In this document: positions 1 to 6,731 of the stretch, one piece after another
Layout: each line of letters starts with the position of its first letter
Numbering within the stretch: the first letter of the stretch is position 1
NCBI GenBank assembly: GCA_964648485.1
Contig: CAZYOF010000023.1
Span: 1-44,840 of the forward strand
DNA: 44,840 bases
From: DAIOEK01 sp964648485
GTDB taxonomy: Bacteria > Chloroflexota > Anaerolineae > Anaerolineales > Anaerolineaceae
Reading direction: 5' to 3'
Program-made: the position numbers and the translations under genes
Notes under the pieces: model-generated
Told to the model about the DNA's origin: nothing
What the model saw: the letters and a program-made list of their open reading frames with translations, nothing else
Database searches by the model: none

Positions 1-111
1 GCAGCGTAGGAAGTGCGATTGGCACTTGATTTTTTGTGCTGATTTCACGAGGTCGGCACCTCTCGGCTCGCAATCTGGGACCAGCCTCCCCCGTCGAAGC
101 CTGTCATCCCC
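1..111 (-). ncRNA. ssrA: tmRNA (5' part, cut by window start)
   Basis: Read on the minus strand from 111, the sequence starts GGGGATGACAGGCTTCGAC, the conserved tmRNA 5' end with its tRNA-like acceptor strand and TTCGAC block. tmRNA rescues stalled ribosomes and tags the unfinished protein for proteolysis. A plausible tag reading frame begins at the GCC codon at 23-21 (Ala-Asn-Arg-Thr-Ser-Tyr-Ala-Ala and onward), matching the common A-N start of tmRNA tags. The rest of the tag, the pseudoknots and the 3' half lie outside the window. The family call is from the 5' end only but is quite specific. Confidence 0.85.
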
Positions 112-123
112 AGATACAACAAT

Positions 124-132
124 ATTTTAGCA
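124..132 (-). promoter_or_regulatory. Extended -10 candidate for tmRNA
   Basis: On the minus strand TGC-TAAAAT forms an extended -10 element. Transcription would start near 117, giving a precursor about six bases longer than the mature tmRNA 5' end at 111, which RNase P would trim. No good -35 box is visible, which is usual for extended -10 promoters. Confidence 0.35.
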
Positions 133-237
133 CATCGGATGTATTCTTGTATATATGCCTTTATTCACTGTAAGGTTACAGGTAAATTATGCAAAAATAT
201 CTACTATCAGACCGAATCCGATACAATGGTGTTAACC

Positions 238-825
238 ATGATGAAATCGGCAGCTGATATGGACGATACAAACATCACTGATGATATTGCACTACAGCAA
301 GCTGCATCGGGCGATCAGGAGGCATTCGGAATTTTATACGAACGCTACGTGGCTCGAATCTATAACTATATCTATTACAGAACAGGGCAGGAAAACGAAG
401 CAGAAGATTTAACAGCGAAAGTATTTCACAGAGCTTACCAGCATATTCATCGGTATAAGAATATGGGAGTTCCATTTTCTGCGTGGTTGTACAGGATAGC
501 CCATAATCTTGTAGCAAACTGGCACAGAGATAACAATCGCAAAAAAGAAGTGCCATTGGAGGATAACCCCGAAGCAGATCGAAAACATTCAGAATTCCCT
601 GAATCGGAAGTTATCGCTTATCAGCAACTAGACCAGCTGATGAAGAGACTCCGAATGCTAAATGCTGAGAGACAACAATTAATAATTTTGAAATTTGTTG
701 AACAATTATCAAATGCTGAAATTGGAGTGATCATGGGCAGAAGTGAAGGGGCAATAAAAAGTCTATACCATAGAACACTTAATTCCCTCAGGTTAGATAT
801 TGAGGAGATGGATATCCAACCATGA
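238..825 (+). CDS. Sigma-70 family (ECF-like) RNA polymerase sigma factor
   Basis: A protein of about 195 residues with the two-domain layout of extracytoplasmic-function sigma factors. A region 2 helix bundle (about residues 18-95; EDLTAKVFHRAY, then FSAWLYRIAHN) should bind core polymerase and the -10 box. A region 4 helix-turn-helix (about 130-185; LSNAEIGVIMGRSEGAIKSL) should bind the -35 box. The open frame extends upstream to 139, but that part is not sigma-like. ATG codons at 226, 238, 241 and 259 are possible starts and none has a clear ribosome-binding site. I chose 238 because a TACAAT box at 222-227 would place the transcript start beside it. The stop overlaps the degV start (ATGA), so the two genes are translationally coupled. 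The regulon is unknown. Confidence 0.85.
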   Translation: MMKSAADMDDTNITDDIALQQAASGDQEAFGILYERYVARIYNYIYYRTGQENEAEDLTAKVFHRAYQHIHRYKNMGVPFSAWLYRIAHNLVANWHRDNNRKKEVPLEDNPEADRKHSEFPESEVIAYQQLDQLMKRLRMLNAERQQLIILKFVEQLSNAEIGVIMGRSEGAIKSLYHRTLNSLRLDIEEMDIQP

Positions 826-1682
826 AGACGCTACGAATTGTTACAGATAGTTCCATGGATTTTCCCCGAGGATGGGATGAAGAGTATGAAATCAATATTC
901 TTCCCATCAATATTCAGGTGGGTGAGAAAAGTTATCGCCAGGGTATAGATATCAACCTTGAACAATTTTATAAACTGGTTCGGGAGAAGAAGTTATTTCC
1001 GAAGACCTCATTACCATCTACAGGGCAGATTATCGATTTTTACCGGCGTATTGCCCGTAAAGGGGATGATATCCTATCCCTCCATGTGGCAAGCAAGATG
1101 AGTGGTACGTTTAATGCGGTGCAATTAGCGGCTAAAGAAATTGTTTCCGAGTTTAATATTATTCCTTTCGATTCAGGCAACGGATCAGCAGGATTAGCTT
1201 ATATGGCGAAAGAAGCCCGTCTATTGGACAGGGCGGGGAAGTCTGTGAAAGATATCGTAGATAGATTAGAAGGCATTCGGAAAAAAATTACCATCGTAAT
1301 GACCCTGGATACGCTTGAATTTGCAAGAAGAAGTGGCCGCGTAAATTTATTTCAGGAAAGAATCAGTTCAATTCTTCAAATCAAACCCATCATCATGCTG
1401 AAAGATGGAATGTTGGAAATTGCCGATCGTGTGCGAACAAGGAAACGATCCATTGACCGCGTACTTGATTTGGTAAAACAAAAAGTTGGCGAAAAAGTAG
1501 TAAATATTGCCGTAGTTCACGCGGAGGATTATCCATCTGCAATGGATTTAGTGAAATTAGTTAAAGAGAGGTTCAGTGTTCGGGAAGTAATCCTGACTGA
1601 TTTGTCCATTTCGGTAGCTGCCAACCTTGGTCCGGGAACGATTGGGTTAGTAGCTTATCCGGCAGATGAGGATGAGAAATAA
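822..1682 (+). CDS. DegV family fatty-acid-binding protein
   Basis: 286 residues, the normal length for DegV/FakB proteins, which hold a single fatty acid in a two-domain fold; in Firmicutes FakB presents it to the FakA kinase for phospholipid synthesis. Visible family features are the N-terminal TDSS (8-11), the KTSLPS loop (about 61-66), the ASKMSGTFNA segment and the C-terminal GPGTIGL loop. The residue before that loop is Asn-Leu where many relatives have His-x-Gly-Pro-Gly. It overlaps the sigma gene by four bases and the next small gene by one, so all three are co-translated. No FakA (DAK-type kinase) is in the window, so the downstream use of the lipid is not shown. Confidence 0.88.
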   Translation: MKTLRIVTDSSMDFPRGWDEEYEINILPINIQVGEKSYRQGIDINLEQFYKLVREKKLFPKTSLPSTGQIIDFYRRIARKGDDILSLHVASKMSGTFNAVQLAAKEIVSEFNIIPFDSGNGSAGLAYMAKEARLLDRAGKSVKDIVDRLEGIRKKITIVMTLDTLEFARRSGRVNLFQERISSILQIKPIIMLKDGMLEIADRVRTRKRSIDRVLDLVKQKVGEKVVNIAVVHAEDYPSAMDLVKLVKERFSVREVILTDLSISVAANLGPGTIGLVAYPADEDEK

Positions 1683-1912
1683 TGGATACAAACATAGCAA
1701 ACATTGAAAATACATTAAAAGGTCACCTTAGATCATATCAACCTAAGCCTGAATTCGTAAATAATTTAAAGATGAGGCTTACTACGCAACCCTCAATTGA
1801 AATTGAGAAAAGAAGAAGTAATACTCAAATATTTATCCTCGTAGGAGGTATTATTTTTGTCTTTGCTTTTTTCTTCTGGTTACTAAGCCAGTTTGCGGGG
1901 AGAGATAATTAA
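1682..1912 (+). CDS. Small single-span membrane protein, possible sigma partner
   Basis: 76 residues. The first 45 are hydrophilic and predicted cytoplasmic, with the string PKPEFVNNLKMRL. One strong transmembrane helix (about 50-68) follows, then a short charged tail. It has no recognisable family domain. Its start codon overlaps the degV stop (TAATG). Being the third gene of a sigma-factor unit and having a cytoplasmic tail on one membrane helix, it could tether or regulate the sigma factor, but it lacks the zinc-binding or ASD features of known anti-sigmas. That role is inference from context only. Its stop overlaps the convergent glutaredoxin stop. Confidence 0.6.
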   Translation: MDTNIANIENTLKGHLRSYQPKPEFVNNLKMRLTTQPSIEIEKRRSNTQIFILVGGIIFVFAFFFWLLSQFAGRDN

Positions 1913-2169
1913 ACTCTAAAAGTAGAAATTTTTAGTTCAAGCAAATGCGAAGCAGGTTCAGTCAATGTTGAGCCATCGGGGAAAAGTATAGTCGGAACAC
2001 TACAAAAACCATGATTGGTTTCCATAACAAATTTCCTACCATTTATATCTTGATCAATATCAATGTAGTCGTATGCAACTTTTCTCTGATCAAAAAATAA
2101 CCTTGTCCGCACACAATCAGGGCACCACCGGGTTCCATAAACAATAATTCTATTATTTTTATTTTCCAT
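1909..2169 (-). CDS. Glutaredoxin-like thiol-disulfide protein
   Basis: 86 residues with the thioredoxin-fold core of glutaredoxins. The redox motif WCPDC (about residues 15-19) has two cysteines, SVPT supplies the cis-proline loop (about 58-61), and DGSTLTEP forms the last strand-helix region. The length matches NrdH/mycoredoxin-type glutaredoxins. It is expected to reduce disulfides or mixed disulfides in the cytoplasm using a low-molecular-weight thiol or thioredoxin reductase. The tryptophan before the motif and the Asp inside it resemble mycoredoxin-like proteins, but the reductant cannot be told from sequence. It lies just downstream of the unknown gene at 2178 on the same strand, probably co-transcribed. 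Confidence 0.85.
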   Translation of the reverse strand: MENKNNRIIVYGTRWCPDCVRTRLFFDQRKVAYDYIDIDQDINGRKFVMETNHGFCSVPTILFPDGSTLTEPASHLLELKISTFRV

Positions 2170-2177
2170 TCTTACTC

Positions 2178-2531
2178 TTAATCCAGTTTAATTGAAAGAT
2201 GTTCCAGCAGTAAATTTACTTCATCAATCAAATTGATGCCAGCTGGTATATTGTAATTTTCATCTACACGTTGAACAAGGTGATTCAATATCTCTTTAGA
2301 ATCTTGAGGGAGATTTTCATTCTCCAAAGCAAAAAAAAGCAACCTGTACCCATCCACATTGGGATAAGTTATCTCAAGTGAATCCATCCAGGCACGAATG
2401 AGTATCACCGCAGCACGGCGTGCACAAACCCTTGACCGCCCTGAACGACCATCCTGTGAGCTGATGTTTGCATTCAACATTTCCTGCTGGAATTGCAACG
2501 ATTGTATATGGTTCAACGTAATCATTTTCAT
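2178..2531 (-). CDS. Hypothetical protein, unknown family
   Basis: About 117 residues with no domain that I recognise. It is soluble and mostly helical by composition, with a basic patch (QDGRSGRSRVCARRAAVILIRAW) and an acidic, leucine-rich C-terminus. The frame stays open to 2597, but the upstream part runs into the divergent MarR gene, so ATG codons at 2531 or 2525 are more likely starts. It is followed eight bases later by the glutaredoxin gene. The short gap to marR (about 42 bases) means both genes share a control region. Function is unknown. Confidence 0.5.
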   Translation of the reverse strand: MKMITLNHIQSLQFQQEMLNANISSQDGRSGRSRVCARRAAVILIRAWMDSLEITYPNVDGYRLLFFALENENLPQDSKEILNHLVQRVDENYNIPAGINLIDEVNLLLEHLSIKLD

Positions 2532-2551
2532 GTAAAGAAGAATCCCGGTGA

Positions 2552-2557
2552 TATAAT
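2552..2557 (+). promoter_or_regulatory. -10 box of the marR-ABC operon
   Basis: A perfect TATAAT lies 16 bases before the marR ATG. The matching -35 region is poor, fitting a promoter that a regulator or activator modulates. Transcription would begin near 2564. MarR proteins commonly repress their own promoter, so this is the likely operator area, but no convincing dyad is visible. Confidence 0.45.
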
Positions 2558-2573
2558 TCGGTGTCCTAACAAT

Positions 2574-3032
2574 ATGAATACCAATTACGAAAATCACGTA
2601 CTTGCAGCTAAGAAGCTGATCGATATTATACCCAGAATGATGCAGTTCATTGTTGCTGCGTTAAAATCGCAACCTTGTTTGTTACCTATGACCCACTATC
2701 GTATCCTCAGGATATTACAAAAAACACCCATGAGTCTAAGCGAGCTTGCAAAGAAGATTATGATTTCAAAAGCCTCGCTCAGTGAGACTATCCAATTACT
2801 GATCGAAAAAGGCTGGATAGAAAGAAATCCACACGAAAAGGATGCCAGAAAATTCATTCTGAAAACTTCTTCAGTTGGGTATGACCAAATTGTAGAAGTA
2901 GAAAGCGAAATTGTGCAAATAGTATCTGAAAAATTAAAAATTCTGACCCCTGAGGAGATGGATTCGTTTATTCAGAGCTTCAAGGTTGTTGACCTAATTT
3001 TCCAAAATGATGAAAGGAATATCAAAGCGTGA
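2574..3032 (+). CDS. MarR family transcriptional regulator
   Basis: 152 residues from the ATG at 2574, the normal size for MarR dimers. The central winged helix-turn-helix is clear: MTHYRILRILQKTPMSLSEL, then KKIMISKASLSETIQLLIEKGWIERN, with the wing HEKDARKFIL, in which D-x-R is the family signature. Flanking helices would form the dimer interface. An in-frame start at 2493 exists but lies inside the divergent gene, and the extra residues are not MarR-like. The gene overlaps the following ABC exporter by four bases (GTGA). That arrangement is typical of regulators that sense an exported drug or metabolite and control the exporter. The ligand is unknown. Confidence 0.9.
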   Translation: MNTNYENHVLAAKKLIDIIPRMMQFIVAALKSQPCLLPMTHYRILRILQKTPMSLSELAKKIMISKASLSETIQLLIEKGWIERNPHEKDARKFILKTSSVGYDQIVEVESEIVQIVSEKLKILTPEEMDSFIQSFKVVDLIFQNDERNIKA

Positions 3033-4792
3033 AAGGTATTCTAAGAACTTTACTACTAGCCAAACACTATTGGTTGCCTGCAGCAGGTTCATTTTTTGCC
3101 CTGCTAATTGTTAATGCATCCAACCTGATCACCCCCCAGGTACTGCGGATGTTGATAGATCAAGGCATTGGAAAACTGCAGATGAATTTGATATACACCC
3201 TCGCATTAGTTCTCATCGGTCTGGCAATTTTGAGGGGTGTGTTTCAGTTTTTCCAAAGCTACTGGGCTGAGATCGTTGCTCAATCCATAGCATATGAAAT
3301 GCGAAATCAGATTTTTACTAAACTTCAAAATTTAAGCTTTTCCTACCATGACCAATCACAAACCGGTGCATTAATGACCCGGATGACCTCAGATGTTGAG
3401 CTGGTAAAAACATTTACCGGAGTAGGCTTACTACAACTCGTGGGTGGATTAATTTCATTTGTGGGTACGCTCATAATTCTATTTGTAATGAACTGGAAAT
3501 TAACATTAATTTTTGTAGGTATGCTACCCGTATTAATATTTTTCTTCAGTATTTTTGTGCGTGGATTAATGCCTCTGTCAAAGACAGTGCAGCAGAAATT
3601 ATCTGCGCTCAATACGGTATTACAGGAAAATATTGCCGGTATCCGCATTGTTAAAGCTTTTGCGAGGGAAGATTACGAAATTGACAGGTTTAATTTAAAA
3701 AATCTGGATTTTAAAGAAGAGAATATTAAACTTATCCGACTTTTTTCAAATTTCTTCCCGGTAATATTTTTTATTGCAAATGTTGCCAGTGTGCTCGTAG
3801 TGTGGCTCGGTGGTTTGATGGTCATGCGTGAAACGGTGACTATTGGAGAGCTTGTGGCATTCGTAAGCTATCAGGGATCATTACTGTTCCCGTTATTTAT
3901 GCTGGGTATGATCGGATCCATGCTTTCGCGGGCTGAAGCATCTGCAGAAAGAATTTACGAGGTTATTGACGCATCCTCTGATGTAATTGAAAAAGAGAAT
4001 GCCATCGAATTGCCTGATGTAAAAGGGCGGATAGAGTTTAAGGATGTTTGTTTCAGATACCGGGGATCAGAGACATGTGTTTTGCAGGATATCAATTTCG
4101 TCGCAGAACCAAATGAAACGGTGGCAATCCTTGGACAAACAGGATCAGGAAAATCATCCATTATTAATCTGGTACCCAGATTTTATGATGTGAGTGAAGG
4201 CAGTGTCACCATCGATGGAATTGATGTGCGGGATGTAACAATTGAATCGCTCCGTAATCAAATAGGGATTGTTTTACAGGAAACAACTTTATTTGCTGGA
4301 ACACTTAGAGAAAATATTGCATACGGCAAACCAGAATCATCCGATGAAGAGATCATTCAAGCTGCAAAAATTGCTCAGGCGTACGAGTTCATCAAAGATT
4401 TACCTGAAGGGTTGGATACCATCGTAGGCGAGCGGGGTGTTGGACTTTCAGGGGGGCAGAAGCAAAGGATAGCGATTGCCCGTGCTTTACTGGTTCAACC
4501 AAGAATCCTGATTATGGATGACAGTACCTCTTCTGTGGATACCGAGACAGAGTACCTGATCCAGAAGGCGCTGGAAGATCTGAGAAAGGGAAGAACTACT
4601 CTTGTCATTGCACAAAGAATAAGCACTGTTAGAAATGCTGACAAAATATTAGTTCTGGATCAAGGAAAGATCGCCAGTCAGGGTAAGCATAAAGAATTAA
4701 TGCAAACGAGCGAAATTTACGCAGAAATCCTCGCCACCCAATTCGGTGGGCAGATGGACCTGATGGAATCAGCGTTGGAGGTGTCAAAATGA
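3029..4792 (+). CDS. ABC exporter half-transporter with degenerate ATP site
   Basis: 587 residues: six transmembrane helices (about 1-310) followed by a nucleotide-binding domain. The start is GTG, overlapping marR. Walker A is G369-QTGSGK375; the ABC signature LSGGQ is intact at 473-477. Two catalytic positions are altered: Walker B ends D497-D498 instead of Asp-Glu, and the switch histidine is Gln529. This is the pattern of the degenerate half of heterodimeric exporters such as TM287/288 and BmrCD. Its intact LSGGQ would complete the active site of the partner encoded next. It is expected to export hydrophobic compounds from the inner membrane leaflet; the substrate is unknown. Confidence 0.92.
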   Translation: MKGILRTLLLAKHYWLPAAGSFFALLIVNASNLITPQVLRMLIDQGIGKLQMNLIYTLALVLIGLAILRGVFQFFQSYWAEIVAQSIAYEMRNQIFTKLQNLSFSYHDQSQTGALMTRMTSDVELVKTFTGVGLLQLVGGLISFVGTLIILFVMNWKLTLIFVGMLPVLIFFFSIFVRGLMPLSKTVQQKLSALNTVLQENIAGIRIVKAFAREDYEIDRFNLKNLDFKEENIKLIRLFSNFFPVIFFIANVASVLVVWLGGLMVMRETVTIGELVAFVSYQGSLLFPLFMLGMIGSMLSRAEASAERIYEVIDASSDVIEKENAIELPDVKGRIEFKDVCFRYRGSETCVLQDINFVAEPNETVAILGQTGSGKSSIINLVPRFYDVSEGSVTIDGIDVRDVTIESLRNQIGIVLQETTLFAGTLRENIAYGKPESSDEEIIQAAKIAQAYEFIKDLPEGLDTIVGERGVGLSGGQKQRIAIARALLVQPRILIMDDSTSSVDTETEYLIQKALEDLRKGRTTLVIAQRISTVRNADKILVLDQGKIASQGKHKELMQTSEIYAEILATQFGGQMDLMESALEVSK

Positions 4793-6603
4793 TGCGTGGG
4801 CATGGTCCAAGAGGGATGCGGTTGGGTTCACAAGAAAAACCACAGCATGCCGGCAAAGTAATCTTACGGCTAGCGGTTTATTTAAAACCATATTCCAAGA
4901 AAATTTCTCTTGCAATATTTTTTGTGTTAATCGCTGCTGCAAGTCAGGGATTGGGACCTTTGTTAACGGGTCAGGCGATAGACCGCTTTATCACACCTCG
5001 TGATGCAAAAGGTCTGGCAATGATTATGATTACCCTTTTAGTCGTGTATGCTATTGGGGCACTCATGACTCGGGGACAAGTTTTGATCATGGCAACAGTC
5101 GGGCAAGAACTGCTAGCTGACCTCAGAGGGAAGGTTTTCGAACATATTGAGAGTCTTTCTCTTCAGTATATGGAAAGCAAACAAGCCGGAGATTTAATGA
5201 GCCGGTTGGTAAATGATATCGATGCCCTTAATAGCTTTTTTTCACAAAGTCTAAGCCAACTGATTGGGGCAATCTTTTCTCTGCTGGGTATTGGCATTGC
5301 GATGATGTTAGTAAGTTGGAAGCTGGGTCTGGCTGTTATGCTTATGCTTCCCGTTTTGCTGGTAATTACCAACTTGTTTTCCAGCCTAGCTCGAAGAGCT
5401 TTTCGAAAGACAAGAGAGACTATCGGAGATGTCTCGGCGAATATCGAGGAACAGATCTCTGGTGTCAAAGTAGCACAGGCATTTAATAGAACAGACCAAA
5501 ATATTAAAGAATTCGCTGAAAGAAACGCAGCAAACAGAGATGCCAATGTCAATGCGAATGCAATTACATCTGCATTTAACCCGGCAATGGAAGTGTTAAT
5601 TTATATGGATCTTGCCATTGTTGCAGCAATGGGCGGTTCTATGGTGATAGCTGGCACCGCAACCGTAGGATTGGTCATCTCTTTCCTGCAGTATGTTCAG
5701 AACTTTTTCAGACCTATTCAACAAATTGCAACATTGTGGACACAAGCCCAATCTGCCATTGCCGCTGCAGAGCGAATTTTTATGATGCTTGATTTAAAGC
5801 CAGATATTTTAGATAAAGATGATGCTGTAGTAATGCCAGATATCAAAGGAGACATATCTTTTCAGGATGTTGCATTTTCGTACGAAAGTGAACAACCGGT
5901 TTTATGCGATATTGATCTGGAAGTAAAAGCAGGGCAGACAATTGCAATCGCTGGACCGACTGGCGCAGGGAAATCTACGTTGGTGAGCCTTCTTGCAAGG
6001 TTTTATGACCCCAGTAATGGCAAGATACAGATAGATCAGCAGGACATCGGAAATGTAACTCAGAAAAGTCTGCGATCTCAGCTCGGTATCGTAACGCAAG
6101 AACCTTTCCTTTTTTCCGGGACGATTATGGAAAATATACGGTACGGAAATTTGAGAGCAACAGATGAGATGGTGATCAATGCTGCAAAGGCTTCGAATGC
6201 GCATCAATTTATTGAAAAACTACCTGAACAGTATCAGACTGAGGTGGGTGAAAGGGGTAAACTTATCAGCCAGGGACAGAGACAGCTTATTGCGATTGCA
6301 AGAGCATTATTGGCAGATCCACGCATTGTAATTTTGGATGAAGCCACTGCCAGTATTGATACTCGAACGGAAGTATTAATCCAAAAAGCACTTGATTCCT
6401 TGCTGAAAGACCGGACTTCCTTTGTTATTGCGCACAGATTGTCAACCATCCGCAATGCAGATCTAGTCATTGTTATCGATGATGGCAAAATCATTCAAAA
6501 AGGAACGCATTCAGAATTGCTTAAGACAAAAGGTCTTTATGCTGATTTACACGAGAAACAGTACTATAAAGCAAATCAAATGCCAGAGGTAAACCCGAAC
6601 TAA
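4789..6603 (+). CDS. ABC exporter half-transporter with consensus ATP site
   Basis: 604 residues: a short cytoplasmic N-terminus, six transmembrane helices (about 30-330) and a nucleotide-binding domain. Walker A ends at K395, Walker B is D517-E518 with the catalytic glutamate, and the switch residue is H549, all canonical. Its own signature motif is degenerate (LISQGQ, 492-497). It therefore complements the preceding half-transporter: its Walker motifs plus the partner's LSGGQ make the working site, while its broken signature pairs with the partner's broken Walker B. The ATGA overlap with the previous gene supports equal production of the two halves. The operon ends at the hairpin that follows. 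Confidence 0.93.
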   Translation: MMRGHGPRGMRLGSQEKPQHAGKVILRLAVYLKPYSKKISLAIFFVLIAAASQGLGPLLTGQAIDRFITPRDAKGLAMIMITLLVVYAIGALMTRGQVLIMATVGQELLADLRGKVFEHIESLSLQYMESKQAGDLMSRLVNDIDALNSFFSQSLSQLIGAIFSLLGIGIAMMLVSWKLGLAVMLMLPVLLVITNLFSSLARRAFRKTRETIGDVSANIEEQISGVKVAQAFNRTDQNIKEFAERNAANRDANVNANAITSAFNPAMEVLIYMDLAIVAAMGGSMVIAGTATVGLVISFLQYVQNFFRPIQQIATLWTQAQSAIAAAERIFMMLDLKPDILDKDDAVVMPDIKGDISFQDVAFSYESEQPVLCDIDLEVKAGQTIAIAGPTGAGKSTLVSLLARFYDPSNGKIQIDQQDIGNVTQKSLRSQLGIVTQEPFLFSGTIMENIRYGNLRATDEMVINAAKASNAHQFIEKLPEQYQTEVGERGKLISQGQRQLIAIARALLADPRIVILDEATASIDTRTEVLIQKALDSLLKDRTSFVIAHRLSTIRNADLVIVIDDGKIIQKGTHSELLKTKGLYADLHEKQYYKANQMPEVNPN

Positions 6604-6624
6604 GATATGAAAAGTTTCTCAAAA

Positions 6625-6655
6625 GAAACCTTACAGATTTGTAAGGTTTCTTTTT
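6625..6655 (+). terminator. Rho-independent terminator of the marR-ABC operon
   Basis: An 11-bp perfect stem (GAAACCTTACA paired with TGTAAGGTTTC, loop GATT) followed by a run of T. It separates the exporter operon from the ubiquitin-like operon. Confidence 0.9.
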
Positions 6656-6666
6656 GTTTCTGCAGA

Positions 6667-6695
6667 TTGACAGATATGGAAAGGTTATGTATGAT
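6667..6695 (+). promoter_or_regulatory. Promoter of the ubiquitin-like operon
   Basis: A perfect TTGACA (6667-6672), a 17-base spacer and TATGAT (6690-6695), one mismatch from consensus. This is the strongest housekeeping-type promoter I see in the window. Transcription should start near 6702, inside the dyad at 6697-6723. Confidence 0.8.
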
Positions 6696-6696
6696 G

Positions 6697-6723
6697 TTGT
6701 ATAGTGGTCCGACCAACATACAA
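6697..6723. promoter_or_regulatory. GntR/FadR-type operator dyad
   Basis: A dyad centred on base 6710. The inner arms are TGGTC (6705-6709) and GACCA (6711-6715) around one central C; the outer arms are TTGTAT (6697-6702) and ATACAA (6718-6723). Of the 13 base pairs only two positions are unpaired. The TGGTCnGACCA core is the classic recognition sequence of FadR-subfamily GntR repressors. It covers the predicted transcription start and sits just before a gene whose N-terminus is a GntR helix-turn-helix, so autoregulation by that gene product is the simplest reading. Confidence 0.8.
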
Positions 6724-6731
6724 GGTGCAGA

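Noticed and set aside
2493..2573. Longer MarR and longer divergent protein overlapping each other head to head
   Set aside because: Both extensions are unlike their families and would overlap by about 100 bases. Shorter starts leave a normal shared control region with a TATAAT.
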